Below are positions 16,455 to 24,465 of a stretch of 64,000 nucleotides of DNA, one piece after another (positions within the stretch are counted from its first letter, which is position 1; every line of letters begins with the position of its first letter). The translations under genes were made by a program, and so were the position numbers. Location of the stretch: assembly GCA_016708105.1 (NCBI GenBank), contig JADJGJ010000001.1, forward strand, positions 372,001-436,000, written 5' to 3'. Source of the DNA: Crocinitomicaceae bacterium (GTDB lineage: Bacteria > Bacteroidota > Bacteroidia > Flavobacteriales_D > Crocinitomicaceae). The notes beneath the pieces were generated by a model, which was given only the letters and a program-made list of their open reading frames with translations, had not been told where the DNA came from and ran no database searches.

Positions 16455-18650
16455 GTGAAAAAACGCGAAAGGTATCGAATTCTTGTCATGATGTTCTGGC
16501 TGTTTTCAGCTTGGCAAACTTATGCCGGTGATAAACAATTCCAGATTGATTCTCTCAATCAAATTATTGAAACCACAACTAACGATACTGTTCTGGTGAA
16601 GGCCTATATGGATCTTGACAATATCATTTATGCCAGTGATCCAAAACTTGATAAGCAGATCAATATCACGGTACTTGGTATCTGCAATAAAAAGTTGGTT
16701 GAGACTTCTACGCTTTCAAAACATGAAATTTATTTTTATAAAAAACACAAAGGTGCCGCCCTCAATAATTTGGGTGTTATTGCAAAAACACAAGGCAACT
16801 TGGATTCTGCTTTATTTTACAACCAAGAAAGTTTGAAGTTGAAAGTTGAAATCAATGATAAAAAGGGAGTAGGGAATTCATACATCAATATCGGAAGTAT
16901 ATATCATCAAAAAGGTGATTTGGTTACCGCACTGAATTATTATTTTAAATGTCTTGAATTGCGTGAGAGTATTAAAGATGAAAAAGGCATTGCTACCCTG
17001 TTGATTAATATTGGCGCAATTTATCACTACCAAGATGATTATGCCAATGCATCAAAATACTATTTTGAAAGTATTGAGCGATTTAAACAATTGGGTGATT
17101 CGAAAGGAGTTGCTAACGCCTATTCCAATTTGGGTACTGTATATCTTGAACAAGGTGATTCATCAAAGAGAGCCGGTAATATGGAGTATGCAAATAAAAA
17201 ATATGATCATGCATTAAGCAATTATGAGCTGGCCTTGCGAGTAGATTTGGAATTGGATTCAAAAATTGGAATTGCCAAAGATTATAATAACATGGGTTCA
17301 GCAAATTATAAAAAAGGAAATTTAGATACTGCCCTTGTTTACTTTTTTAAATGCGCTGAATTGCGAGATGCTTTGCAGATTAAATCAGGTTTGGCATCAT
17401 GCTATTATAATATTGCCAATATTTATTACGATAAAGGAAACTATAACAAATCAAAACAATACGGTGAAAAATCATATGCATTGGCAAAAGAAGTGAATTC
17501 AATTCTTGAATTGAACGGAGCATCTGCTGTTTTGCACCGCACATATAAAAAATTGGGAAAATATAAAGAAGCCTTGCAAATGCATGAAGAATGGTATATG
17601 TCTGAAGATAGTCTTTCAAGTAAAGAAAGATCAGTGCAAACCATTCAACAGTATTATCGTTATGAATATGAGAAAAAATCTACCGCTGACAGTGTTCAAA
17701 ATGCAAAAATGCAAGAGGTAAAAGATCTTCAGATTCAAAAACAAGACGCTGAACTTAATGCAAAGAGAAATCAACAAATTGCCTTGTTTGGAGGACTTTT
17801 ACTCATGCTGGTTTTTGCTGTGATTATGTACAACCGGTTTCAAGTAACGCGAAAACAAAAACACATTATTGAATTGCAAAAAGAAATTGTTGAAGAGAAG
17901 CAAAAAGAAATTCTGGATTCCATTCTCTATGCAAAAAGAATTCAACAAGCCATTTTGCCTCCTGATAAAACCGTGAGAAAACACTTACCTGATCATTTTA
18001 TTCTATACCTACCCAAAGATATTGTTGCAGGAGATTTTTACTGGCTTGAATCAAAACCTGATAAAATATTATTTGCTGCTGCTGACTGCACGGGGCATGG
18101 TGTGCCGGGCGCAATGGTAAGTGTAGTTTGCAACAATGGACTTAACCGCAGCGTGCGTGAATTAAATATTACCACGCCCGGAAAAATTCTTGACAAAACA
18201 CGTGAAATTGTGATTCAGGAATTTGAGAAAAGTGAAGATGATGTGAAAGATGGAATGGACATTTCACTGTGCGCAATAACACCATCAAGTCAAATGCTTG
18301 AATGGGCAGGCGCAAATAATCCGCTTTGGATAATTAGAAATGATCAATTGATTGAATTCAAACCGGACAAACAACCAATTGGAAAAATTGAAAATGCGAA
18401 AGACTTTACCACCCAATCAATTCAACTTGAACAGGGTGATGTGATTTATGTTTTTACAGATGGTTTTCAAGATCAGTTTGGTGGTGAAAAAGGCAAAAAA
18501 TTCAAAGCCTCACAATTAAAAGATTTGCTACTTTCAATTTCCAAAGAACCCATGGAGCAACAAAAACATATTTTGCAAAAATCTCTTCAAAGCTGGCGCG
18601 GCTCATTAGAACAGGTGGATGACGTTTGCCTTGTTGGGGTTCGGGTTTAG
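16455..18650 (+). CDS. TPR sensor protein with SpoIIE-type PP2C phosphatase
   Basis: 731 aa. Layout: signal peptide (to about residue 25), about seven TPR units (about 95-400, e.g. GNSYINIGSIYHQKGDLVTA, NAYSNLGTVYLEQGD), one membrane helix (about 443-462), a coiled coil (EIVEEKQKEILDSILYAKRI), then a SpoIIE/PP2C domain from about 500. The metal-binding acids are present: VAGDFYWLE near 525, ADCTGHGVPGAMVS near 544, GMDISLCA and TDGFQDQFGGEKGKKF. It should sense a periplasmic signal and dephosphorylate a cytosolic partner, typically an anti-sigma-factor antagonist. No such partner is adjacent. Start is GTG at 16455. Confidence 0.88.
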   Translation: MKKRERYRILVMMFWLFSAWQTYAGDKQFQIDSLNQIIETTTNDTVLVKAYMDLDNIIYASDPKLDKQINITVLGICNKKLVETSTLSKHEIYFYKKHKGAALNNLGVIAKTQGNLDSALFYNQESLKLKVEINDKKGVGNSYINIGSIYHQKGDLVTALNYYFKCLELRESIKDEKGIATLLINIGAIYHYQDDYANASKYYFESIERFKQLGDSKGVANAYSNLGTVYLEQGDSSKRAGNMEYANKKYDHALSNYELALRVDLELDSKIGIAKDYNNMGSANYKKGNLDTALVYFFKCAELRDALQIKSGLASCYYNIANIYYDKGNYNKSKQYGEKSYALAKEVNSILELNGASAVLHRTYKKLGKYKEALQMHEEWYMSEDSLSSKERSVQTIQQYYRYEYEKKSTADSVQNAKMQEVKDLQIQKQDAELNAKRNQQIALFGGLLLMLVFAVIMYNRFQVTRKQKHIIELQKEIVEEKQKEILDSILYAKRIQQAILPPDKTVRKHLPDHFILYLPKDIVAGDFYWLESKPDKILFAAADCTGHGVPGAMVSVVCNNGLNRSVRELNITTPGKILDKTREIVIQEFEKSEDDVKDGMDISLCAITPSSQMLEWAGANNPLWIIRNDQLIEFKPDKQPIGKIENAKDFTTQSIQLEQGDVIYVFTDGFQDQFGGEKGKKFKASQLKDLLLSISKEPMEQQKHILQKSLQSWRGSLEQVDDVCLVGVRV

Positions 18651-18705
18651 TTTTATGCACAAAACACAATGATTGAACCTATCTCGGTAGTTGCGCAATT
18701 TAATA

Positions 18706-18933
18706 CTAAACCGCCTGTACAGATTTAATTTCAGGAATTGCATTTTTCACCGCTTCTTCTATTCCGGCTTTTAGAGTCATTGCACTCATTGAACATGATT
18801 CACAAGCACCAATCAAACGCACGCGAACGATGTTGTCTTTTGTTACTTCTACCAATTCTACATCACCACCATCTCTTTGTAAAAATGGGCGAATAGAGTT
18901 GAGTGCAATTTCTATTTTTTCAGTTTGATCCAT
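18706..18933 (-). CDS. NifU C-terminal-domain Fe-S scaffold protein
   Basis: 75 aa, the size of a stand-alone NifU-C (Nfu) domain. Seen: FLQRDGGDVELVEV, then RLIGACESCSMSAMTL with the CXXC pair that binds a transferable 4Fe-4S cluster, then the amphipathic GIEEAVKNAIPEI helix. Role: carrier of Fe-S clusters to target apoproteins in the cytosol. It lies 45 bases downstream of mrp on the same strand, which is a functionally sensible pair because Mrp also handles Fe-S clusters. Confidence 0.9.
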   Translation of the reverse strand: MDQTEKIEIALNSIRPFLQRDGGDVELVEVTKDNIVRVRLIGACESCSMSAMTLKAGIEEAVKNAIPEIKSVQAV

Positions 18934-18978
18934 TCAATCTGCAATGCAATGTTTTGACACCATGAAAGAAAAACCGAG

Positions 18979-20037
18979 TTAATCTTTTGGAAGTCCTTCT
19001 ACAAATTTACGCACAAATTCTTCAAAAACCTTCGCTGACAAAGTATTATCCTGTAAAACCGCCGGACGGCCAACATCTCCGGCCTCACGCACGCTCTGAA
19101 TTAGCGGAATCTGAGCCAGCAATGGAACATGCATAGCTGCCGCTAAATTGCTTGCTCCGTCTTTTCCAAAAATATAATATTTATTATCAGGCAGTTCTTC
19201 AGGCGTGAACCAGGCCATGTTTTCTACTATGCCAAGTACCGGAACTTTAAGTGAATCCATGCGGAACATATTAATTCCTTTGCGTGCATCAGCTAGTGCA
19301 ACTTCTTGCGGTGTGCTGACCACAACCACGCCGGTAAGTGGAACATTTTGCACTAAAGTTAAATGTACATCACCTGTTCCCGGTGGTAAATCAACAATCA
19401 TAAAATCCAAATCTCCCCAGTCAGCATCTTTGAACATCTGATTGAGCGCTTTAGTTGCCATTGGACCGCGCCATACAACTGCTTGTTCAGGGTCAGCGAA
19501 AAAACCAATAGATAATATTTTTACTCCGTATGATTCAATGGGCTGAATTAAAGTTTTTCCATCTTTTTCAATGCCAACCGGACGTTGCCCAACCAAATCA
19601 AACATGGTTGGCATAGAAGGGCCATAAATATCGGCATCTACTAAACCAACACGGTATCCCATTTTTGCCAAACCCGCAGCAAGATTTGCCGTAACGGTTG
19701 ATTTTCCAACCCCCCCTTTACCGCTGGCTACAGCAATGATGTGTTTTACATTAGAAAGTATGGCGCGTATTTCAGGCTCTTTGTCTTTTGGTAAAGGAAT
19801 GAGTGAAATTTTTGCGTTTACATCTTTTCCAAATGCTCTTTCAAGTTGAAATTGCAAGGCTTCTTCCATGCGTTTTTTTGCATGCAAAGCTGGATTATAC
19901 ATTTTAACCGTGAATGAAATTTCTTTATCTTGAATTGAAATATCTGAAACTAAATCTAGTGTTACTATATCTTTTTTCAGATCAGGCTCAATTACTTTAG
20001 CAAGTGCGTTGAGAATATTTTCTTTGGTGATTTCCAT
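18979..20037 (-). CDS. mrp: Mrp/NBP35 family Fe-S cluster carrier ATPase
   Basis: 352 aa. N-terminal MIP18/DUF59 domain (1-85, VIEPDLKKDIVTLDLVSDI), then a deviant Walker P-loop ATPase (from about 97: IAVASGKGGVGKSTVTANLA), Walker B-like MIVDLPPGTGDVHLTL and switch DADIYGPSMPT. The CXXC pair near the C-terminus of many Mrp proteins is not present: the segment reads ENMAWFTPEELPDNKYYIFG, a variant I associate with this phylum. First gene of a probable mrp-nfu operon, with a -7 element TAATTTTG at 20054-20061. Confidence 0.9.
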   Translation of the reverse strand: MEITKENILNALAKVIEPDLKKDIVTLDLVSDISIQDKEISFTVKMYNPALHAKKRMEEALQFQLERAFGKDVNAKISLIPLPKDKEPEIRAILSNVKHIIAVASGKGGVGKSTVTANLAAGLAKMGYRVGLVDADIYGPSMPTMFDLVGQRPVGIEKDGKTLIQPIESYGVKILSIGFFADPEQAVVWRGPMATKALNQMFKDADWGDLDFMIVDLPPGTGDVHLTLVQNVPLTGVVVVSTPQEVALADARKGINMFRMDSLKVPVLGIVENMAWFTPEELPDNKYYIFGKDGASNLAAAMHVPLLAQIPLIQSVREAGDVGRPAVLQDNTLSAKVFEEFVRKFVEGLPKD

Positions 20038-20053
20038 GTGAATGAATAGTCTG

Positions 20054-20061
20054 CAAAATTA
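20054..20061 (-). promoter_or_regulatory. -7 element of mrp (TAATTTTG)
   Basis: Exact TAnnTTTG on the minus strand (plus-strand CAAAATTA), 17 bases before the mrp ATG. No clear -33. Confidence 0.4.
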
Positions 20062-20083
20062 TATTTATTTTTTTGTCTGAGCG

Positions 20084-20854
20084 CTATTTTGATTTAAACT
20101 GATTGATGGCATTGCGCGTAAATTCTGACAATACCAATTCACCACTCATCCCCGCACGAACCTTTAACAAGTTGTCCCAGTTTTCTGTTCCCTCCCAGAA
20201 TATTTTTTTGAGTTTTGCCATGGCTTCAGGATTTGATGCTGCCAATTTGTTGGCAAGCACGTCAATGGCTTTATCCATTTCTTCAACCGTGTCAAACACT
20301 TCTGCAAAGAGTCCTTTTTGTTTTGCCCATTCGGCTGATTGGAATTCAGTTGCATTAATTGTGAGTTGAGACATGGCACTCAAACCAACTTTTCTCTGCA
20401 CGGCGGGTCCCACAACAAATGGTCCAATTCCAACTGCCAATTCTGAGAGTTTTACTTCAGCATTTTTTGTTGCAAAACAATAATCTGCAGTGGCTGCCAA
20501 ACCAACTCCGCCGCCCACGGCTTTGCCTTGCACTCTTCCAATAATGAGTTTGGATGATTTTCTGCAGGCGTTGATTACCATGGCAAATCCTGAGAAAAAC
20601 TGAGTACCGCTTTTTAAATCTTTGATGGAGATTAATTCATCAAAACTAGCTCCTGCGCAAAATGCTTTTTCACCGGCAGATTTTAATACTATTACTTTAA
20701 CTGAATTCATGGCGCTCACATCAGAAATTGTTTTTGCCAATTGCGCCAGAATTTTTCCCGGCAGTGAATTACTCATTGGATGACCAAACTCAATCGTAGC
20801 GATTCCTTTTTCGTTGATGTCGTACTTGACGTGTCCTTGGTTTATTGCGTTCAT
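20084..20854 (-). CDS. enoyl-CoA hydratase/isomerase (crotonase) family protein
   Basis: 256 aa. Oxyanion-hole segments are seen at AFCAGASFDEL and GKAVGGGVGLAATADYCFA. In classical hydratases the second segment ends GGGCE and supplies one catalytic Glu; here it is GGGVG, so that Glu is missing. The second catalytic Glu is kept (KLSELAVGIGP). One-Glu crotonases are often isomerases, so dehydration of water may not be its reaction. The nearest coding neighbour upstream on the same strand apart from repeats is an S23 gene and paaZ, so a role in phenylacetate breakdown is possible but only inferred. Confidence 0.85.
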   Translation of the reverse strand: MNAINQGHVKYDINEKGIATIEFGHPMSNSLPGKILAQLAKTISDVSAMNSVKVIVLKSAGEKAFCAGASFDELISIKDLKSGTQFFSGFAMVINACRKSSKLIIGRVQGKAVGGGVGLAATADYCFATKNAEVKLSELAVGIGPFVVGPAVQRKVGLSAMSQLTINATEFQSAEWAKQKGLFAEVFDTVEEMDKAIDVLANKLAASNPEAMAKLKKIFWEGTENWDNLLKVRAGMSGELVLSEFTRNAINQFKSK

Positions 20855-20859
20855 AGTTT

Positions 20860-20924
20860 TTAGGTTTTGGGGATTAGGTTTTGGGGATTAGGTTTTGGGG
20901 ATTAGGTTTTAGGGTTTAGGGGTG
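20860..20924 (+). repeat. 14-base tandem repeat (AGGTTTTGGGGATT)
   Basis: Three exact 14-base units and one or two degraded ones (ending AGGTTTTAGGGTTTAGGGG) immediately before the crotonase start codon. Related in base pattern to the TTAGGGG heptads, but with alternating TTTTGGGG/ATTAGG halves. Confidence 0.8.
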
Positions 20925-20929
20925 ATTGT

Positions 20930-21038
20930 TATTTTAATTTTTTTATTCACAAACTGAGCATCTTTCCTATTTCTTCAAATTTAATTTTTATATCTCTCTT
21001 TTTTCCTCTTTCAAATAAATAAGCATCCAACAAATTTT
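20930..21038 (-). pseudogene. remnant of S23/four-helix-bundle gene 3' end (copy 3)
   Basis: Reverse-complement sequence is closely similar to the last third of the intact gene at 21485-21916 (shared GAGCATCTTTCCTATTTC and flanks), but it lacks the 5' two thirds and is frameshifted. It lies 307 bases from the equivalent position in copy 2. Confidence 0.75.
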
Positions 21039-21205
21039 AGAATTTCACCAACCCCTAACTTCTATTCCCTAACTCCTAATCCCATTTAGCTTTTAGAAAT
21101 TAGGTTTTAGGGCTTAGCGGTGATGAGCAAATTATTATAATTCTCCCTAACTCCTAAACCCTAACTCCTAACTCCTAACTCCTAACTCCTAACCCCTAAC
21201 TCCTA
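21039..21205. repeat. heptad tract and conserved spacer of the tandem duplication
   Basis: Contains CTAACTTC/CTAACTCC units, a conserved spacer (TTTAGCTTTTAGAAATTAGG, then GCTTAGCGGTGATGAGC), and a run of about eight CCTAACT-type heptads at 21150-21205. The same spacer and order recur at 21346-21484. Confidence 0.75.
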
Positions 21206-21345
21206 TTAGGTTTTTGGCATTTGGGGTGGTTTTTTTTGTTCTAATTTTTTTATTAACGAACGGAGCATCTTTCCTATTTCTTCAAATTTAATTTTTATAT
21301 CTCTCTTTTTTCCTCTTTCAAATAACTAAGCATCGAACAAATTTT
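21206..21345 (-). pseudogene. remnant of S23/four-helix-bundle gene 3' end (copy 2)
   Basis: Near-identical to the 3' end of the intact gene, including its stop region. The coding part corresponds to ...CSMLSYLKEEK then, after a one-base frameshift, DIKIKFEEIGKMLRSLIKK, so it derives from a slightly different paralogue or an older copy. No start or helices 1-3 remain. Offset from the intact gene is exactly 279 bases. Confidence 0.8.
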
Positions 21346-21484
21346 AGAATTTCACCAACCCCTAACTTCTATTCCCTAACTCCTAATCCCATTTAGCTTT
21401 TAGAAATTAGGTTTTAGGGCTTAGCGGTGATGAGCAAATTATTATAATTCTCCCTAACTCCTAAACCCTAAACCCTAACTCCTA
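21346..21484. repeat. second heptad tract and conserved spacer
   Basis: Same content and order as 21039-21205: CTAACTTC/CTAACTCC units, the TTTAGCTTTTAGAAATTAGG spacer, and a shorter final heptad run (CCTAAACCCTAAACCCTAAC). It ends at the stop codon of the intact S23 gene. Confidence 0.75.
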
Positions 21485-21916
21485 TTAGGTTTTTGGCATT
21501 TGGGGTGGTTTTTTTTGTTCTAATTTTTTTATTAACGAACGGAGCATCTTTCCTATTTCTTCAAATTTAATTTTTATATCTCTCCCATTATCTTGATTAA
21601 TGTATCCAAGCATTGAACAAATGGTTAATTGAGTTTCAGTTTCGCAAAGTGACCCATAAGCAATTCGCAGGAATTGAATATAGTTTCCGAGACTATTCCT
21701 GCCCCAGCCTTCAGCAATATTAGACGGAACCGATACAGCGGCTTTGCGTATTTGTGCTGATAATCCAAATTTTTCGTCCGGTGGTAGTTCATTCGTTAAG
21801 GCATAAATATCTATAACCAATTGCATTGATTTTTGCCAAACCAACAAATCACGATAAGATTTAATCTCTCCGTACTGAGTATAACTTTCTTCAACTATTT
21901 CAAAATCGCTATTCAT
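21485..21916 (-). CDS. four-helix bundle protein (S23/IVP family)
   Basis: 143 aa, intact. Matches the four-helix-bundle family once found within 23S rRNA intervening sequences: SYRDLLVWQKSMQLVIDIYA, FGLSAQIRKAAVSVPSNIAE followed by GWGRNS, then IAYGSLCETETQL. Homologues include the Avd accessory protein of diversity-generating retroelements, but no reverse transcriptase or variable repeat is near. Function in this setting unknown. Its stop codon is fused to TTAGG heptads, and two degraded copies of its 3' end follow in tandem. Confidence 0.9.
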   Translation of the reverse strand: MNSDFEIVEESYTQYGEIKSYRDLLVWQKSMQLVIDIYALTNELPPDEKFGLSAQIRKAAVSVPSNIAEGWGRNSLGNYIQFLRIAYGSLCETETQLTICSMLGYINQDNGRDIKIKFEEIGKMLRSLIKKLEQKKPPQMPKT

Positions 21917-21996
21917 TCTTTCAAACTAGATTTTTTTCCCTTCTAATAGAGGTTATGGTTTAGGTTTTCATTCGTTTAATTACTAAATTTTTCCCC

Positions 21997-22118
21997 CAAC
22001 CCCTAACCCCTAACCCCTAACCCCTAACCCCTAACCCCTAACTCCTAACTCCTAACTCCTAACTCCTAACTCCTAACTCCTAACTCCTAACTCCTAACCC
22101 CTAACTCCTAACCCCTAT
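21997..22118 (-). repeat. telomere-like heptad array, about 17 units
   Basis: On the plus strand about six CCCCTAA units pass into about eight CTCCTAA units and end in mixed forms. Read on the minus strand they are GGGGTTA/GGAGTTA, so the G-rich strand is sense for paaZ. The paaZ stop codon TAG (22115-22117) is part of the first unit. With six G4 tracts and TTA spacers the proximal part could fold as a G-quadruplex. Confidence 0.9.
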
Positions 22119-24163
22119 CCCTGCTCCAACTTCTTCACCATCGTCAATATAGTTGCAATCCCTACCGTTTCTCCTGTCTCATCATAAATGTCTACCAAAA
22201 ATTTTACAATGCCTTTTGCAACATCTGATTCATTGCGTTTTTCTTGATTTATTTTTTCTTTTACCGTAAATCTTACGCCAATAGTTGCGCCGGGATAAAC
22301 CGGTTTTGTAAATCGTGCTTCATCAATTCCGTAATTCAAAAGTACCGGACCTTTTTTTGGGTCAACAAATAAACCTGCTGCTTTTGAGAGAATGAAATAT
22401 CCGTGAGCAACTCTGCGTTCAAACAAAGTTCCTTCCAGAGATGTTGCATCCATGTGTGCATAAAAATTATCACCGCTTACATTGGCAAAATTTACAATAT
22501 CTGCATCAGTCACTGTGTGCTTGTGTGTGAAAACAGTTTCTCCAACTTGTAATTCTTCAAAATGTTTTCTGAATACATGTGGAGTTGCTTCTGGCATATC
22601 TGCACCAATCTGAAACTGTTCAGTAATTTTTGTAATTGTTTGCGGATGCCCTTGAATGGCGGTGCGTTGTAAATAATGAAGCACGCCTCTTTTTCCTCCC
22701 ATCTCTTCGCCACCGCCGGCACGCCCAGGGCCACCATGAGTTAGCATAGGCATGGGTGATCCATGTCCTGTACTTTCATCTGCACAACGACGATTTAATA
22801 CATGTATTCTACCATGTGATGTTGATGCGCCTAATACATATTCTCTTGCAATTTCATCATCTGCAGTTATAATGGAAGAAACTAATGAACCTTTACCCAT
22901 GCGCGCAATTTCAATAGCATCATCTAATGTTTTATAAGGCATAATGGTAGACACCGGTCCAAAACATTCTATATTATGTACTCCTTGATTTTTAAACGGA
23001 TCATCATTTCTGAAAACGATTGCAGGAAAAAATGCTCCCTTATTTTTATCTGCACTAATCACATCAAAATTATCCAAATCACCAATGACAATTTTCTGCT
23101 CTTTCATTAATAATTCAACGTTGTGTTTTACACGCTCAACTTGTAATTTGGAAGCAAGAGAACCCATGCGAACATTCGCATCAGCAGGATCTCCCATGGT
23201 GTTTTTTGCAAGGCGAGATGCCAATGCTTTCTGTACATCATCAATTAAATTTTCAGGGACAATGATACGGCGTACGGATGTACATTTTTGTCCTGCTTTT
23301 ATGGTGATTTCTTTTTGAACTTCTTTGACAAAAATATCAAACTCAGGCGTGCCGGGAACTGCGTCAGCACCAAGTATTGCAGCATTCAACGAATCAGCTT
23401 CAAGATTAAAAGGGACAGAATTTTCAACGATGTTTGGCGAAGCTTTTAATTTTTTTCCCGTTGCTGCTGAGCCGGTAAAAGTCACCACATCTTCATGTGT
23501 TACATGATCTAAAATACCACGCCCTAAACCGCAAACTAATTGCAGGGCGCCTTCAGGAACAATACCGCTGGCAACAATATCACGCACCACTACTTCAGTA
23601 AGATAACACGTAGATTCAGACGGTTTCACAATAGCCGGAACACCGGCAAGAAAATTGACAGCTATTTTTTCAAGCATTCCCCAAACCGGGAAATTAAACG
23701 CATTGATATGAATGGCAACCCCTTTTTTAGGCACCATGATGTGATGTCCAATAAATGAACCTGATTTAGAAAGATTCACTGCGGTTCCATCAACGTAATA
23801 AGGTAAATCAGGGAACTGTCTGCGCAGTGATGCATTGGCAAATAAATTTCCGCAACCACCTTCAATATCAATCCATGAATCAACACGCGTGGCGCCTGTC
23901 CAAGCACTTACTTCATAATATTTCTTTTTATTTTTCATCAGAAAAAGTGCCAGTTCTTTCAGCATTAAACCTCGCTGTTGAAATGTCATTTTACTGAGTA
24001 CTTTACCGCCTGTTGATTTTGCATATTGCATCATGGCGGCATAATCTAATCCTGCTGATGAACAGGTACCAATTTGTTCTCCGGTTATGGCATGGAATAA
24101 TTCGGTTTCTACACCATCACCATGTACCCATTTACCCTGGGCATAATTCTGATATACTTGCAT
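22115..24163 (-). CDS. paaZ: bifunctional PaaZ: oxepin-CoA hydrolase / semialdehyde dehydrogenase
   Basis: 682 aa, full length. In the aerobic phenylacetate pathway PaaZ opens oxepin-CoA with its MaoC-like hydratase domain (C-terminal, about 530-682: HKHTVTDADIVNFANVSGDNFYAH) and oxidises the resulting semialdehyde with its aldehyde dehydrogenase domain (1-520). The dehydrogenase residues are seen: Glu255 in FNLEADSLN and Cys294 in AGQKCTSVRR, nearly the positions known in E. coli PaaZ. No paaABCDE, paaG, paaK or paaJ is in the window except a possible isomerase at 20084-20854, so the pathway is dispersed here or PaaZ serves alone. Confidence 0.93.
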   Translation of the reverse strand: MQVYQNYAQGKWVHGDGVETELFHAITGEQIGTCSSAGLDYAAMMQYAKSTGGKVLSKMTFQQRGLMLKELALFLMKNKKKYYEVSAWTGATRVDSWIDIEGGCGNLFANASLRRQFPDLPYYVDGTAVNLSKSGSFIGHHIMVPKKGVAIHINAFNFPVWGMLEKIAVNFLAGVPAIVKPSESTCYLTEVVVRDIVASGIVPEGALQLVCGLGRGILDHVTHEDVVTFTGSAATGKKLKASPNIVENSVPFNLEADSLNAAILGADAVPGTPEFDIFVKEVQKEITIKAGQKCTSVRRIIVPENLIDDVQKALASRLAKNTMGDPADANVRMGSLASKLQVERVKHNVELLMKEQKIVIGDLDNFDVISADKNKGAFFPAIVFRNDDPFKNQGVHNIECFGPVSTIMPYKTLDDAIEIARMGKGSLVSSIITADDEIAREYVLGASTSHGRIHVLNRRCADESTGHGSPMPMLTHGGPGRAGGGEEMGGKRGVLHYLQRTAIQGHPQTITKITEQFQIGADMPEATPHVFRKHFEELQVGETVFTHKHTVTDADIVNFANVSGDNFYAHMDATSLEGTLFERRVAHGYFILSKAAGLFVDPKKGPVLLNYGIDEARFTKPVYPGATIGVRFTVKEKINQEKRNESDVAKGIVKFLVDIYDETGETVGIATILTMVKKLEQG

Positions 24164-24465
24164 GTGTTGTCCAATTAATGAGGGATAAAGTTAGGGAATT
24201 TTTCAGTTTCTGGTATGCAGTTCATATTGTTGTGAACGGCAGGTCATTTCTGCCTATTCCTCATTGTTATATGCGTGCTAAACAATAGAAGTTATTCTTA
24301 TTCTGTCAATGAAAAATAAGTTATACCTTTTGCAATATACACCGATGTCGTATAGGTATTGACGTCCAATGGTAAGACGGTATAAATTAATTCGTGATCG
24401 AAAAAATGACAGCGGAGCTAATGACGAGTTAAGTTGAAATTTAACTTGATTTTTTCTTGTAAGAA
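24164..24465. other. intergenic region between paaZ and fic
   Basis: 302 bases with no gene, repeat or promoter I can support. It lies upstream of paaZ and downstream of fic, so it should contain the paaZ promoter; only a one-mismatch -7 element (plus-strand TAAAGTTA near 24185) was noticed. Confidence 0.5.

Noticed and set aside
21485..21916. diversity-generating retroelement based on the Avd-like S23 protein
   Set aside because: No reverse transcriptase, template repeat or variable repeat is present; S23 genes are common in this phylum.
21997..22118. CRISPR array reading of the heptad run
   Set aside because: Units are 7 bases with no spacers and no cas genes are present.
24170..24300. 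integron attC-like sequence in the gap before fic
   Set aside because: GTTATATGC and nearby bases do not match the paired RYYYAAC/GTTRRRY boxes, and no integrase was found.
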